64,000 bases of DNA from Bidens hawaiensis. Lineage: Eukaryota > Streptophyta > Magnoliopsida > Asterales > Asteraceae. Positions within the stretch are counted from its first letter, which is position 1. Every line of letters begins with the position of its first letter. A program made the position numbers and the translations under genes. The DNA lies in NCBI GenBank assembly GCA_021521415.1, contig JAIQDT010005470.1:148858-212857 (forward strand), given 5' to 3'. This document shows, piece by piece, positions 45,644-59,086 of this stretch. The notes below the pieces were generated by a model. That model did not search any database, had not been told where the DNA came from, and was given only the letters and a program-made list of their open reading frames with translations.

Positions 45644-46510
45644 ATAGATTGATGTGTGTGCGCGGGCTCTTTAAGAGGTGAAAGTTTGTATAATTATGTG
45701 TAGGGATGTGATTTAAATCGACTATGGAGACTCGTAATGTTGAGTTAGAGAAATGACTAATGAGTGTGTTGTTATTTGTTTTTCCTGTATAGAGGTGTCA
45801 AAATGGACAAGTCGAGCGAGTTGGGTAATGGGTCCAACCAGTTTTAAATGTGTCGGGTGGGTTAACACATGGGTGGCTCAAAATTACTTGAAAAAAAGTT
45901 GCAGCTAAATTAAAAATAATGATGCTTAATTATAGGAATATGGAGAGAAGATAACACTAAATTCCATCTTCATCATCATAATATGCTTTTTATCCGTAGA
46001 GTGCTACCTGTTAAATGGAAGATTGTGTTACTTAGTTCCCATGGGTTCATATTTATTTTATAATATAAAAGAATGAAGAGAGAAGAGAGAGAAAAGATGA
46101 GGATGGTTTAGGTTGATGATGGTTTGGTTATTTGTAAGAAAATAATAAAGAAAATAAAAAATTGGTCACTGGAAATCGTGTCACTTGCAAAAAAATCACT
46201 TTATTTATTACCCTAGCTTCGTTTCCGTGAAGAAGAAAACTTATATTTTTGTTAGTAGCTGGTACAAAATAATGAGATTGTCGGAAAGGAAAATAAAAAA
46301 TGATGATGTGGAAGTGTAACTAGTGATTATGATGTTTGTATCAAATTTGATGATGAACAAACTCAACTTACGGATGGATGAAGAACTCAAGTTTCGGTAA
46401 CAAAGATCAACTTTTCTCATACAATTGACAAAACATGTTAGTTCATTAGTGATGTTCGTTAGTTTTGTTGATCCGGCCATATCTGATCATAAGCTAATTC
46501 GAACATTGTC

Positions 46511-46945
46511 ATGATTAGAGAGAACTGTTATTGTGCATTATTGGAAGTTGATGTAGCAGCTGAGTTGGCACGCTTATATGTGCATTTAACAACTTGCACT
46601 AGATATGGTCTAGAGGAGGAAAACAACATAATATGCCATTGTAAGCTCTCTTATTTTATCGCATGGTGCCTTATCTACCTTTTGTCTAGTTTTTCTTACA
46701 TATCCCCTGTATTTCTTAAGCTCTTCTAACATCCAAACACTAAATATTTGTTATACGAGTATGTGAAAGCGAAAATCATCCTCCTTGGTCGAGCATATGC
46801 TTATTTAATCTTTCAAATATATTATATTATATTGTACTTCTACTTTGAATATAAAGTATTTTATGATTTTCAGATACAAAGGACATTGGACCGATGCGGC
46901 ATAGAGACAGACATGGAGGATGAAAATTTTGACTTGACGAACGAG
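46511..46945 (+). other. Two exon-like segments of unknown identity
   Basis: The first segment (about 46511-46640) encodes ENCYCALLEVDVAAELARLY and further residues and ends at a good donor (CATT/GTAAGC). The second (46874-46945) follows a TTTTCAG acceptor, encodes TLDRCGIETDMEDENFDLTN and ends GAG/GTACTG. I do not recognise the protein. They may be a fragment of a gene or chance. They lie 170 bases from the 3' end of LTN1 on the opposite strand. Confidence 0.25.
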
Positions 46946-47116
46946 GTACTGCTAAGTTTAGAAGTCTATTACTCCTAACAATAATTTCAAAAGTAATAAT
47001 ACTGTGTTTTCCTCATTATGGCAAAAAGAGTATTACCCCTTCTACACGCATTCAAGAGATAATATTTACTCAACAAACTACCAAAGTCAAAAACATATAA
47101 CACCTTTGATGGATGC

Positions 47117-50100
47117 TCAAAATAAAGACTGGCATAGGGGACAATTAGACTTATTAGAAGTCAAAAACCACTTATATAAGCATGCAGAGTGGAACTTGTA
47201 CTTGCAGGTTCGGCACGCGCGACGCGGAAGACTATGATTTGATGTGTGAATCACACTGTAACATATTGGACACTCTTCAACACCCTCAAATTCCTTATCA
47301 AAATTATTCTTCCATATTCTAATTGCTTCTGCTAAAGCCCCATTCTGAAACTCAACAGATAGATTAGTTAAAAGATTTACTTGTTCAGATATAAAGCATA
47401 AAACGCTAACTACTTACTTGATTACGGACGAATGACATCATCGAAAGCAACCATTTCCTTTGCTTCACTTCAGAGATTCCAAGGCTTCTAGTACATTCCA
47501 CATCCACGGGTCGTAACGGATAAGATGCAGGGAGACGAACTACCAAATCCATATTTGACTCGTCTTTTGTATATGTGGCAACAACCTCGTTAGCCGACTT
47601 GCTCACACTAACTGTAAAATTCTCATCAGACAGATCGGCTTTCTTGATCTGCAATAACAATTATTTATCAGGCATTGACTTTCTAAATGGGGACAATCAT
47701 AAATCATTTTTATCAAACATACCAATTTATAAAAATAATTATATCAACAGTAAAGCGTCCGCAGTGATAATGTTTTCTTTAAGTTTCGTTTTCACCCTTA
47801 TACCAAAAGTAATATACGCCTTTAACCCGCTAATTTATCATTCATTTTGATTTCTCTATAATAACTTGCACTCGTTAACTTTTTTAACAAACTGAATACG
47901 CAGATATGTTTTTTTTCTCTCGACATATCAGTATAAATTTTGTTGAAAACAGATTTGTATTCAAAATAGAATTTGTTTTATATCGTAAGCAATAAGATTA
48001 TCGGCACTGTATCGGTATCGTGACGAACCGAACCAACTCCGATCGAACATTGAAAGTTTCATTTTTACCCTTATACTATGAACAATACACGCCTTCAACC
48101 CATTTTTATCAGTATTCGCCTTCATGGTTTTCACAGTTGTGCTTGTATTTCTTAAACTTTTCATTTTCTTTAGGGACTTTTTAAATTTCCTATTTTACTT
48201 TTTCTGCTGTTTTAAAGTTCACTTTCGTAATTCTTAAAGTCAGCGAAGTGTTTTTTAATCTACGTTTCGATTTTCAAAAACAACCTGCTGCAACGCCAGG
48301 CTATATTTTACTAGCTAGATAACATTGTAAGTATAAAAGGAGAAATAAAAGCACACCTGAGATAATTCATCTGCAATTAGAGGAGGGCTACACCATGTTC
48401 TAGTAAATGACTCGATTGCAGAAGAGGAAGTGTGATCACGAATATCATTAAACCACTCTCTAACATAAGCAGGAAGTGTTTTTAACATGAGTCCATAAAT
48501 TGCACCAGTAAATGATGTCATTCTGTCTGGCCCAATGGGCCAGAAAGATTCAACAGCAAATAGGACAGAGTTGTTTGTGATGGCCTGAGTGGCTGATTGT
48601 GCAAACTCTGAAATGCCAGGTGGCAACTGAGATAACTTCTTTTTCACACTTGCAGCACATAATTCCAGTGGTATGTGTTGGAAGATGCAATCTAATATCA
48701 TTGGATTGCATGAGTCTTTTATGTGTTGAATCAACTTTTCCTTTGTAGGAGATGATGGTGATGCGAGTAGGTGTGAGATTAATGACCAAGTAACAAAAAC
48801 ATGCACCTGTAGAGTTTAATAATATATTAGCCTCCAAAGAAACAGATGGCAAACGGACGGGTCGTTGGGAAACCAGTCAAATTTGACATCAAAAACACTT
48901 TGTTTCTCCAAAAGATTAAAATACATGTATTGTTAAAATCTATGTACATGATTAATAGCTCACATACATCTACAATACATGTATTGTTTAACTTTTAAAA
49001 CAAAATGACTTAGGAATATTTGCATTAAAAAAGTACTTTGCCGTTCAACCCATTCTACTTGTTTCCTTGTAAGCTATTTTTCATTTTACCCGTTTGACCC
49101 GTTGACTTAAAATGATACTCAAATTAAATGATTCATAGATGCTTCTAAACAAAACAAATGTTCAGTGAACTGTTTGTGACCTATTCTACATGAAGTTTGT
49201 TTAGGTTCATTTATTTACTAATGGAATTAATCGAACAAACATGAACACATGTCTCGTTCATTCATTTATGTTCATAAACAGCTTAAGCCAGGCAGATTAA
49301 TGTTCACGTTTGCTTTTGATTGGTGTTCGCTCAATTATGTTCATTCATGTATGTTCAGTTATGTTCCATTTATTATCGTTGTTTTCATTTACGTTCATTT
49401 TATAATGTTAATGATCTAACATAAACGAACAGTTCATGTTCTTAACGAGCGAACACAAACAAGAAAATCCATGTGTTTAGATGCCCATGTTCGATCTTTT
49501 GTTCGGTTAAAGTTAAACAAGCAGACATGAACATGCCTGGTTCGTGTTCCTTCGGTTTGTTTACACACCTAGATTCACACATAAATAAAAGGTACTGAGC
49601 TTAGAAGGAGTGGACTTACTCGATCTGGGGCTACCAAATCCAATTCAATAATCTCAAACGGTGATTTCTCAAGAAAGACGGAAATCTCCTCCCTCAACTG
49701 AATCTTAGAATCTAAAGACGAAGAAATCGGATCTTTATCATCAATCTCACTTTCATTTAACAAAGAGGTAGTTTCTTGAGCGAAAAAAGCTGAGTCAGCA
49801 ACGGGTTCGCTTGAAAGAATAGCATAAGCAGCATACTGCGTAAGTGCAACCGGTTTGGAAGAAAATAAAATAGCATATAAAGCGCTAACCGATCCTTTAC
49901 TAAGCCCCCACAAATCAAATGACTTCATAGCCCGCTCTCGTGCATGCGAAGAAGATTCAACCGCACTTGAAGAAACCAACTCCCAAAAATCAGACTCACC
50001 AAGTCGACTTGATGCTACAACCGAACCCGCAATAGGAGAATATGAACCCGCAATCGCTTCAGCTGCACCCGTTGAAAAGAACAACCGAAGAATCCCTTGT

Positions 50101-53100
50101 AGAATCTTATCCTTAATCGGGCCCCACTTTTCGCTTCTTAACGGATGTTGATCGTTTTCTATTTCATTTTCGGTTTCGGTTTCAACAGTTTCTTGTGCAA
50201 TGAGCGCACAGAACATAGAAAACGTAATAAGCGCGTGTTGTGCAAGTTTTAAAGCAGAGGAATTGGAATCCAAACCCGAGAGTGTAACCTGGAGCTCCTC
50301 GGGTATATCTGAAGTGGGCTCGTGTGTGATGGTGTCATTTACAGCCTCTGCTACCTCTTCCATTAATACAACAGCGGATTCGATCCAGTATCTTGATTTG
50401 TACAAGATAAATTCCCAATCATCTAGGTTGAAATCATTCCAACAGTATCCAACTGCTACAACGGTTAACTTGGATAACAACGTCTGCACAACGGGTAATT
50501 TGTTGACTGTGTCGGCAGTAGAAGCGAGACGCTGTTTACGGAGTAACTCGAGCAAAAGACCGCGTTCCACATTGGTGATGTGTCTTTGTGGCTTAAACTG
50601 TTTCGTTCGTTTTAAGGGATAGCATGAAACAACAAGATACCAATCTTCCATATCTGAAACACATTCAATATTTTGTAGAAGTCAATTTAGGTCATGATAT
50701 ATCCCTAAGGATCAAATAAAAAGATAGCTAAAAGGGAAGCAAGTTGAAAGTTAGTATTTAAAACCAACAGCCCGCTAATCAGGTTTAAGATAGTTTACTT
50801 ACTATTGTTAATTTGTAATGATATAGTTTCTGTAATCACATTTCAAGACATAAACTATTTACAATAAATGGATAAAAACTTGATTATGAGCCAACCTAAC
50901 CCGTCCGTTTCAACCTGCACTAGGGCTGTTTAAAAAAACTCGCAACTCGGGGCTCGCTCAAGAAATCTAAAAAAAGCACGCTCAAAATTGGTTCGTTTGT
51001 AACAAGCAGAGCCAACTCGTTTTATAAACGAGCCAAGCCTGAGCCAAGGTAAGCTTGGTTCATTGGCTCGCTCGTTAGGCTTGTGCAGCTGGCTATTGGC
51101 TTGCTCGTCGGCTCGCTTAAATTAAAGCCCAAATTTTAGCATATATAAATTATAACCCTATGTATAACCGAAATTTTAATAAACATAAGTTCCAAATTTT
51201 GTAGTTTATTAATTTTGCTTAAAATTATATTTTTTTTCTTTTTATTTTTTTATAGATATCAATGAATAAGTGTAAAAATATAAAATTAGCTTTAAAAAAA
51301 AACAAATAAACCGGCTCAAGGTCAAAATTTTCGCACGTTAAGATAAGCGAGCCGAACCCCAGCCCAATAAACCGGCTCAAGGTCAACATTTTCGCACGTT
51401 AAGATAAGCGAGCCGAACCCCAGCCCAACCTAGATCGGCTCGTTTACAGCCCTAACCCGAACCAGTATAACCTGCTACTAGAAAAAAAATGGAACATAAG
51501 AATGGATAAAAGTGCATTAAATTCTTGTACCTTGTCCGGATAGCCATGTGTTCAAAGGCGGAAATGACAGACTTCTCTGAAGCCAGCCCTCAATGACATC
51601 ATGTATATCATTTCTCTTTGAAGCATCGTTTACTTCGTCTCCAAATAATGGTCCAATTATAACACTCATAACAACAGGAAGTATCTTCAAACAATTGGAA
51701 TTCACAGCTTCACCTACAAAAAGTCTATCCACAAGCAGATTAAAAATCTCCAAAGCCTTATTTCTTCCCCAAATATTATCCTCGAAAAGTGTACCAAGTA
51801 TCGACACAAGAGCCCTCAAAAACACTTGCTCAATACTCTCGGGTGGGACTGGATTAATACTTAAACAACTCATTTCACTGTTTACTCCCTCAACAAGAGC
51901 ACCGTCTATGAGAGTATTGACAATGGTATCTAACAGGTTGACACAACTAACAGAATCTTGACCCGTCGTGTATTGTATTAATGAAGGTAAAAACGAGGTT
52001 AACACACTGCCACCTGGCCATTTCCATGTGCATAGCATCTCGGTTGCAAGCCACGCGCGATGATGACAATGTGATGTCATCACTCTAGCTATGCCCACTT
52101 TGGATATAATCTTGTCAACAAAAGCAGCCACTCGGTGATCACCAGATGCATTGCTTTCATTTTTCAAAGTAGCTGATCTTTGTGCATCTTTAATATCAGG
52201 TGTGACCCACAAGGGCCAAGAATCACCCATGTTTAGAAGCTCATCCAGTACAGTTTGTTCCTCAACTTGACCTTCACAAAGATTATCCACAACATCCATG
52301 AAATAAACGCAGCCCAAAGACGTAACCGTTTCAATACCTAACATATCTTCGTTAAATACAACACAGCGGATAGTCTGAACCAGAATACTGCTCAATTTTC
52401 TCCTGCAATCTAGATTGAAAGTTTTAAGAAGTTTATTAATCTTTCCGCGAAAAGAATGCACTGATTTACAGAAATTGAACCGATCCATGGGTTTTGCATG
52501 TGCCATATCATCAAGTCCTTCACATAAAACCTCTAACGAGCTATGTTCCCAATCGATCACAAACAATGCAGCCAAAACTTGTGGAAGCAATGCTAGAGTT
52601 TTTAGTCTAAAGAAGCTACCATTAAGCACTTCCATGGCAAAACTAGCTATCTCAACCGCGCGTGTTGAAGACTCACATCCCGTGATGGTTATCTCTTCCT
52701 CACTGTTTAACAACTCAATAGCACCCTTGACCCAAGTGAAGTCAGACGACCCAATGAAAGATCTTAACTTCAGGAAGATTTCTTCAAAGATACTGATCGA
52801 TGCGTTCTCGCTCACGAAGTAAGTTTGATCTTCTTCTGTCACACCTCCAAGGGCAGCACTATAATATTCATATATGAAGAGAAAAGAAAAAAAGGTAGTT
52901 AAGAAACTAAGAGTATATATATTATATAACATGTGAAACAACAAATAATGTCATAATTGGTAACTTACCAGATAAACCGAGCATCAGAAGATCCAAAGGG
53001 GGGGAGAGAACGAGTAACTGAAACAGCAGTTGAATCTAGAAGCTCATGATGAGAGAGGTTCAACTGCAATTTCATCCTTGTACTTTGCTCTCTCATTTTC

Positions 53101-56100
53101 TCCATGACAAGTGCCAATACATAAGTAAACTTAGAATCTTTGTTACCAGTTGCATGTAAAATTATACTCTCACATTGGTCAGAAAAGCATTCAGCATCTA
53201 GTAATGCAAACAAGAAATCTAATCGGGTCAAGGTGGAGCTGCCATCTGTTTTGAAGCACCAAGGAACAAAAACATCCTTAAAAAGTTGCAAAAACTGATT
53301 TAAGCTCAGGTCTCTGTTCTTCTCTGGTAGACAAGCTGATTCGTTTTGTTCCCGCGTAATTTCTTCTACGATCTTGCGTGGGCCAAACATGGAAACCGCA
53401 ACAACCATAAATTTCACAATGTCTGATGAGTCCTGAAATCATTACAAAGAACGTCAATATTTTTATGATTCAAGACAATACTGGTTATGAATCCCAAACA
53501 AGGAAACATAAAATTAATGCCATCACAAAATACAGAATGAAACGGGTCATTAGTACAGTTCCAGTTGACCCCACAAACGAATTTTTTGTCCACTTTTTAA
53601 AAAGCTTCGATAAATATCTAATGTGTTACTAGTATACCTAAAACATATAATTACAATCTCAATCTTTCAAAAAGAACATTTTAGGTGGTTGGACGAATTT
53701 CAACTAGTGACGGGTCCCCCTATTAGCTGAATAAAAATTATTCGACTCGTTTGGGATAAAACACAGCTCAAAGTGACCGATTCACAAAAAAATGGATCGA
53801 AATTGCCACCTATAAAGCTTTACTAAATATTAAATATAGAGGTGACTCGGTGAGTAAAAAAATCGACTAACCAAAACTGAAACCAAAAAAACTGCAAAAC
53901 CGAACCGAAATAACCAACCCAAACCAATAACCAATGGTTTGGTTATGTTTTCTTGAAAACCAAAAATCACAGTTCGATTTCAGTTATGCCTCTCAAATTA
54001 AATATTTGGGCCAAACATTTCATGCCCAGAATCATTAATAGATGGTTAACGAAAGTTTTAGGCCAAAAGTTTCAAGCCCAAATTTTTCAAAAGTTTTAAG
54101 CCCAAAATTCATTACTCTAAGCCAAAATGTAAAACCAAAAACCGGCCCATAAGCAAAAGCTAAAATCATACGAAAAAACAAAAAACCAAAACCAAACAGT
54201 TTTCTAAACAGAAACTTAGTTCAGTTTGACCACAAAACTGACCCCTGACCAAAATTGTATTGTTCGTAGCATGCCAAAACTAGCTCATTCACTAAAATAT
54301 GTGATAGATGCCCCATAAACAAATATGAGTTAAACAACTAAAATAGTAATCAAGTCATAGAAACTTACACTGGTTTGTATCATCTGGAATAACTTTGACA
54401 TCATTGGGCCCACAAGATGCGATAAGGGCCATGAGTCACCTTTGCGCACAGCATTTAGATCCACTAATTGCAACAATCTGATGATTTTATCCAAATTCTC
54501 ATGATTTTCAACATTCTCACTTTGTTGAAACGCTTCTAGACAATTCTCTTCAAATGTATGGCAAAAAACTGTTAACAAATTAGGTTCCAATGAAAATAAA
54601 CCTGAAAGGATCTCAATAATGCTTTTTCCAAACTCTTGTACATTGTCAACTTGGTACTTGTCAAATTTTTTCAACTTATCTTCAGAAGATGGAACCAAAA
54701 GATAGTCATGCCACATCAGCTTCAATAACACCTCATCAACAATTGTACACCTGAATTTAGCGATAGCTTCTACTCCATCACAATATCTGATATCAAAGCA
54801 ACAACAGAGTGAATCCAAAGATAAAAGATAGAAGAAAACAAAACTATAACTCACCTTTGAGCACTTTGTAATGTCCAAAGGAAACACTCTCGGTATGACT
54901 TAAAGAATGCTGACAGGTCAGCATTTGAAGACTGGGAATGAACTTTTCCAGCCCAAAAGTTTCTAAAGAACTCCAAGAAAAACTTATCAACCGTTATTGC
55001 CTTAGAAGGCACGCAGTTCAAAAACAAAACTAAAGTCGGGTAAGATACTTGTTGAGATCCAAAACACCCGTTTCTTAAAAAGTTCCAAAACGGGTTAACC
55101 AAAACTTTGTGAATATTCAAAGTTGTCCAACTTTCTGGAAACTTCCTAGAAAACAGTAGTAGTGCTTCCCACATGGAAGAGTGGCAAGTGGGATCCTTTT
55201 CTTGAAACGCGCCGAGTATTACAGGCGCAAGAGTTTTGATGTTTGCTTCAGTTAGAGCATGAGAGATGTTTTTAACACAACTTCCAATGAGTGAATATGC
55301 AGCGGATCGGATAGCAGAACTGTGAGAGTTAAAGAAGACCAAAAAACATTTATGAACAGATAATAACTTCTCTGCGTGAGATATGGCAGCAGTTCTTGCT
55401 TTAAGCGCTTTTTTTTGTTCAGGGTTTGTGTTTTCTGAACCGTGTTTTTCGCTTGTTAAAATATCAAGAAGTGTAGCCAATGCTAGCAATGATGACGAGA
55501 TAACCTACAGCCATATAACCAACATTCACAAAAGCAAAAAGTATTAAATTATTATTAAAAAACGAAAATGTTATACCTGCTGATGCATCTCTTGTAGCTC
55601 GTCCAAAGCAACTGCTTTATCAGACATACTTTGTGGAGTGAGCTTTAAGTTATCTCCTAAATACATAAACACCTCATCGGTACATAACATTAGAGCATCC
55701 AATCTCTTCTCTTGTGCAGGAAAAGCAGCCTGTTTGAAAGTCAAAAATCAGCATCTTAACTTTACTTGTTTTGTTTTTCATTATATTGGAATAAGTTTTA
55801 TGTATCATAACAAGTGATTTCAAACCTCCAATGATCGTTTTGCAGCTTGAGAAACTTCATAAACTGGATCAAACTGAGAAAACCACCAAGGCCCCATCAA
55901 AGACTTCAAATGTGGAGCCAAATCTCTCCTGGTATGAACAGAATAAGAGGGGGGGGGGAAGAACCGATAAGAGCTTAGAAACAGGAAACAAACATGCTTC
56001 ACAAATAAGATTGGAAATGAGTTAAGTTTGAATAAAAGGTATCATCATCATCATCGTACTCAGTATATCCCACCAATAGCAAAGCTATGGTAGGGTCTGA

Positions 56101-57062
56101 GGAGGGTAAGATGTAGGCAGCCTTACCTCTACCCCATAGGGATAGAGTTTGAATAAAAGGTAGCATGCAATTAATTTAAATGTAATGACACAAATATCCA
56201 TGAGATATTCAACATAGTATATAAAATGTTCTAACCCAACAGTGCTGACGAGTGTGGCCATGGTGTCGTGAGTGGCTCGGCGAACCTCTCGGTTATAATC
56301 CATCAAGAGTTTCTTGTATTCAAATGCCTGAGGATACTTGTGAGTCAAATATTGGTAAATGTGTGACCAATCAAACAATACAAAAAAAGCACGCATACCC
56401 ATTGCGGAATAGCAGGTAATACATCCTTTGCAGATTTATCCTTAAGCAGTGTCAAGAAAGTTGTCAAAGCCTTCAGCTGTAGAGCCATAGAACACAAAAG
56501 TGAGTCATTAAGTGCCACCATGTAGCATAGAACATAAAAAGATAAAGCACAAAGGGTTGGTGAAAGCGTAGCATATGAAGATTAATTACCTTTGTAGTTG
56601 GATCTTTTCTGGAAAGCCTCTTCAATTGATGTGCCAATTCAGCGTCAATATCCTACATTGCCATTACTATTAATTATTGAAAGAATCTTGAAAGTGGAGA
56701 TGAAAAGAAAAGAGTATGCAGTTGAATATATTAATAATTGTGAATATTTGTAAGTTGCAAACCGAAGTGAAAGTATAAAGAGAATATGGTAGAAAAGTAT
56801 GGAATTACATTAATAAGGGGGGCATCTGAAGTAGTAGGCATAGAAGAACAAGTATCAAGAAGGCGTGAACTGCCGACATAGCCTCCAAATCCAACGGCTG
56901 TGGCACCCGCAGGTAGCAGTGAAGCAGCTAAACTGCATGTGAACAATCGTTAAATATATAATCGAATTAGATGATTGAAAGAAAGAAAGAAAGAAAGAAG
57001 GTTTGCCTGCTGCTGGATGGACGTGCTTTGCTTCTTGCTGCATCTCCCTTCTGTCTGCCCAT
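47117..57062 (-). CDS. LTN1: E3 ubiquitin-protein ligase listerin, 15 exons
   Basis: Listerin binds stalled 60S-peptidyl-tRNA complexes and ubiquitinates the nascent chain (ribosome-associated quality control, cytosol). Exons: 57007-57062, 56809-56932, 56590-56652, 56399-56476, 56236-56327, 55826-55928, 55577-55729, 54855-55504, 54369-54786, 52969-53432, 51531-52858, 49620-50653, 48357-48806, 47418-47648, 47117-47344. They join in frame to 5472 bases (1823 residues plus stop), close to the roughly 1870 of the Arabidopsis protein as I recall it. The start is [17 protein letters not shown], typical of plant listerins; then come [10 protein letters not shown] and [10 protein letters not shown], a long helical HEAT-type body, a conserved region before the RING (residues about 1660-1748), and a C4HC3 RING (CPIC at 1773, CRTC, FHSAC, CPLC) ending the protein. 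All introns are GT-AG except intron 1, which is GC-AG. No internal stop was seen. Confidence 0.95.
49150..49571. mobile_element. MITE-like repeat in LTN1 intron 12
   Basis: The intron holds many ATGTTCATT, GTTCG and GAACATGAAC elements in both orientations and ends in GTTTACACACCTAG, which resembles a terminal repeat of a hAT-type MITE. A related copy lies at 59830-60240 (shared CAGTTATGTTCC or CAGTTATTGTCC stretches). The left end is not exact. Confidence 0.5.
50921..51454. mobile_element. hAT-type MITE in LTN1 intron 11
   Basis: The element starts TAGGGCTGTTTAA and ends TTTACAGCCCTA, giving inverted ends. The flanking 8-mers ACCTGCAC and ACCCGAAC agree at six of eight positions, fitting an old 8-base hAT target duplication. 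The interior is rich in GCTCG and GAGCC. A 61-base segment is tandemly duplicated at 51305-51426. Confidence 0.7.
53820..54250. mobile_element. MITE-like repeat in LTN1 intron 9
   Basis: The stretch has many AACCAAAACC and AACCGAACCG elements and their complements, as in small plant hAT-type MITEs. Exact ends were not found. Confidence 0.4.
56042..56146 (-). mobile_element. 5'-truncated SINE in LTN1 intron 5
   Basis: About 105 bases match the 3' end of the SINE at 43567 with only three differences by eye in the shared 100 bases, including the (GAT)n tail on the minus strand. A perfect 16-base duplication, GTTTGAATAAAAGGTA, flanks it (56026-56041 and 56147-56162). The SINE is in the same orientation as LTN1. 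The insertion is 5'-truncated, as typical for target-primed integration. Confidence 0.85.
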
Positions 57063-57456
57063 AGATATTATTATGTGATCCGATTGATTCAACCTACCAC
57101 TGGATGGACGATGATGGAATTAATAGCTATTCAGTCTGCCTAAACTCTTTACTAGGGCAGGGAACACAAACCCCAATTGGATTCTTATACGTGTTTGGAT
57201 TTGGATTTGGATTTGGATTTGGATTTGGATTTGGATTTGTTTTGAAAAATGCTTGATTAAACCAAATAAGTAAAAATGTTTAGCCTCACACGAAAAACAA
57301 TCCTAAACATTTTATTACTTTTTAAAAAGTTAATAAGTTATAAGTTGTAAAAATAAGCAATCCCAAACACCCGCTAAAGATGTTGAGGTTTGGTTGCCAC
57401 AAAAGAAATTTTTTTAATATTTTATTTGATTTGTTTTGCTTTTATGTATGTCATGG
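57063..57456 (-). promoter_or_regulatory. Upstream region of LTN1
   Basis: This is where the LTN1 promoter and 5' UTR should lie. No clear TATA box is seen within 150 bases of the start codon. It contains the TTTGGA microsatellite. Housekeeping plant genes often lack a TATA box. Confidence 0.4.
57194..57239. repeat. TTTGGA hexanucleotide microsatellite upstream of LTN1
   Basis: Seven or more TTTGGA units lie about 130-180 bases upstream of the LTN1 start codon, in the likely promoter or 5' UTR. Confidence 0.85.
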
Positions 57457-57470
57457 TTGCGGTGCGCACG

Positions 57471-57519
<49 letters not shown>

Positions 57520-57713
57520 GGGGAGGGGCTCAGGTGGGCAAAAGTGAAATTGCACTAACTTTGACGTTATTTTACTAATTTCGTGAAAATAACGTAAAAA
57601 GTGGCAGAATGTTAATCAGGCATCATGTAGTAGCGTTGATGGCCGAAAGACAAAGGTACATTCATCAATCGGCGAGTGTCTCAATGGTTGAGTGTTATGT
57701 GTCTTATGTCCTA
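57457..57713 (+). mobile_element. 5' part of the SINE family, plus orientation
   Basis: From TTGCGGTGCGCACGTATAAT to CTTATGTCCTAG it parallels the 5' half of the complement of 43567-43975 (ACGTTATTTTACTAAT, AATCAGGCATCATGT, GCCGAAAGACAA). A TA microsatellite of about 30 bases has expanded inside it (57473-57508). The Au-like 3' half and tail are missing. A second small repeat, starting GGGGTGTGCGAAG, follows directly. Confidence 0.7.
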
Positions 57714-59054
57714 GGGGTGTGCGAAGTGTATAACCCGACCCGAGGACCGATCCAACTGAGAATAAAAGACCGGCGCCTGAACCGATGGGAATTATCGGGT
57801 ATCGGTCTTCATCCAATCGGTTTATCGGTGCTTCGCATATACGACCGAACCCGACAAATAATCTTCAATATTTTGAACCAGTTATGTATGAATCAAGGCA
57901 ATGATGGATTCAATTTCATGTATAAGTCAGTCCATTAACATAGTCTTCATCAGGTATAGTTACCTTCAATCCTTCATGCAAGATTACAAAAAAAAAAAAT
58001 TTAATTTGAAGTTGATGTTGAATGTTCTTCAAGATTCATCTTCTATAACTAATTAGAACAGTATGATTTCTCATTTTTGGTGTTTAATTGATCAATATAG
58101 GCTTAACTTATTGTTTGATTCACTACACCCTCCAACTGTTTGATGAAATGTCTCAATGAACATTCGTTTAGTTATTGTTATTTCCTGAACTAATGAACTA
58201 ATGAACTAATTTAAGACATCCACAGTCAACAAAGTTATTATAAAACATTTGCAGCCACTGGTTAATCGACCTCGGTTAATCTACCTTGCGTTGACTAATT
58301 GTTATGCACATCAACTAATTGTTAAACACAACATGAAAACATAAATAATGTCATCAAACTTGGACTTAATCGATTAATTTTTTAATGAAGAACATATATG
58401 ATCCGTAATAAATTTCAAATCAAACACAAAGATAAAAAAACAAATATGATCCATAACAAACTTCAAATCAAACACAAAGATAAAAAAGAAAAAAGAAACT
58501 CAATCATCATCTTTTCAATAGTTATACATAGCCACCATTTTTTATTCGACCTCTTGATTACCAGGGAGTTGTGGACATCTAGCTAAATGCCTTTTCAATG
58601 ATGCTATTCCGTTTATAGCTATGTTAGCATTAAAAACACTTGAGCAGTGCTTGCAAATTGATTTTTTCCTACCTTCAGTAAACCTCTCAAAATCCAACCA
58701 AATTGCAGATAACTTTTTTCAAGTTGGAGGCATCTATATTGAATTAAAAAGAACAAAACTTATTTGATATTTGGTTTGATTTTGATCATATGAAAGCAAC
58801 CAAATAAAAAAATTATGAACATATACCTTTGTAAAGTCTGGAACTATGCAAATATGAAATTAATTGAGCTATTGATAATTGAAAAAGAAAATAAATTATA
58901 TGTATATGTAGGATGGGCAGCCGACATATACTAGGGCTAGTTAGTTTAAACCTTACAATTATTTAGTTACTTGTTTTAAAAATATTTAAAAAGGTGAATT
59001 TTCCTTTTTTTAGAGGGAGGGGGTTTCCAAAATTATCATTAACAATAATATATA

Positions 59055-59086
<32 letters not shown>

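Noticed and set aside
49855..52822. Plus-strand frames of 98 to 140 codons opposite LTN1
   Set aside because: They are antisense shadows of LTN1 exons 11 and 12.
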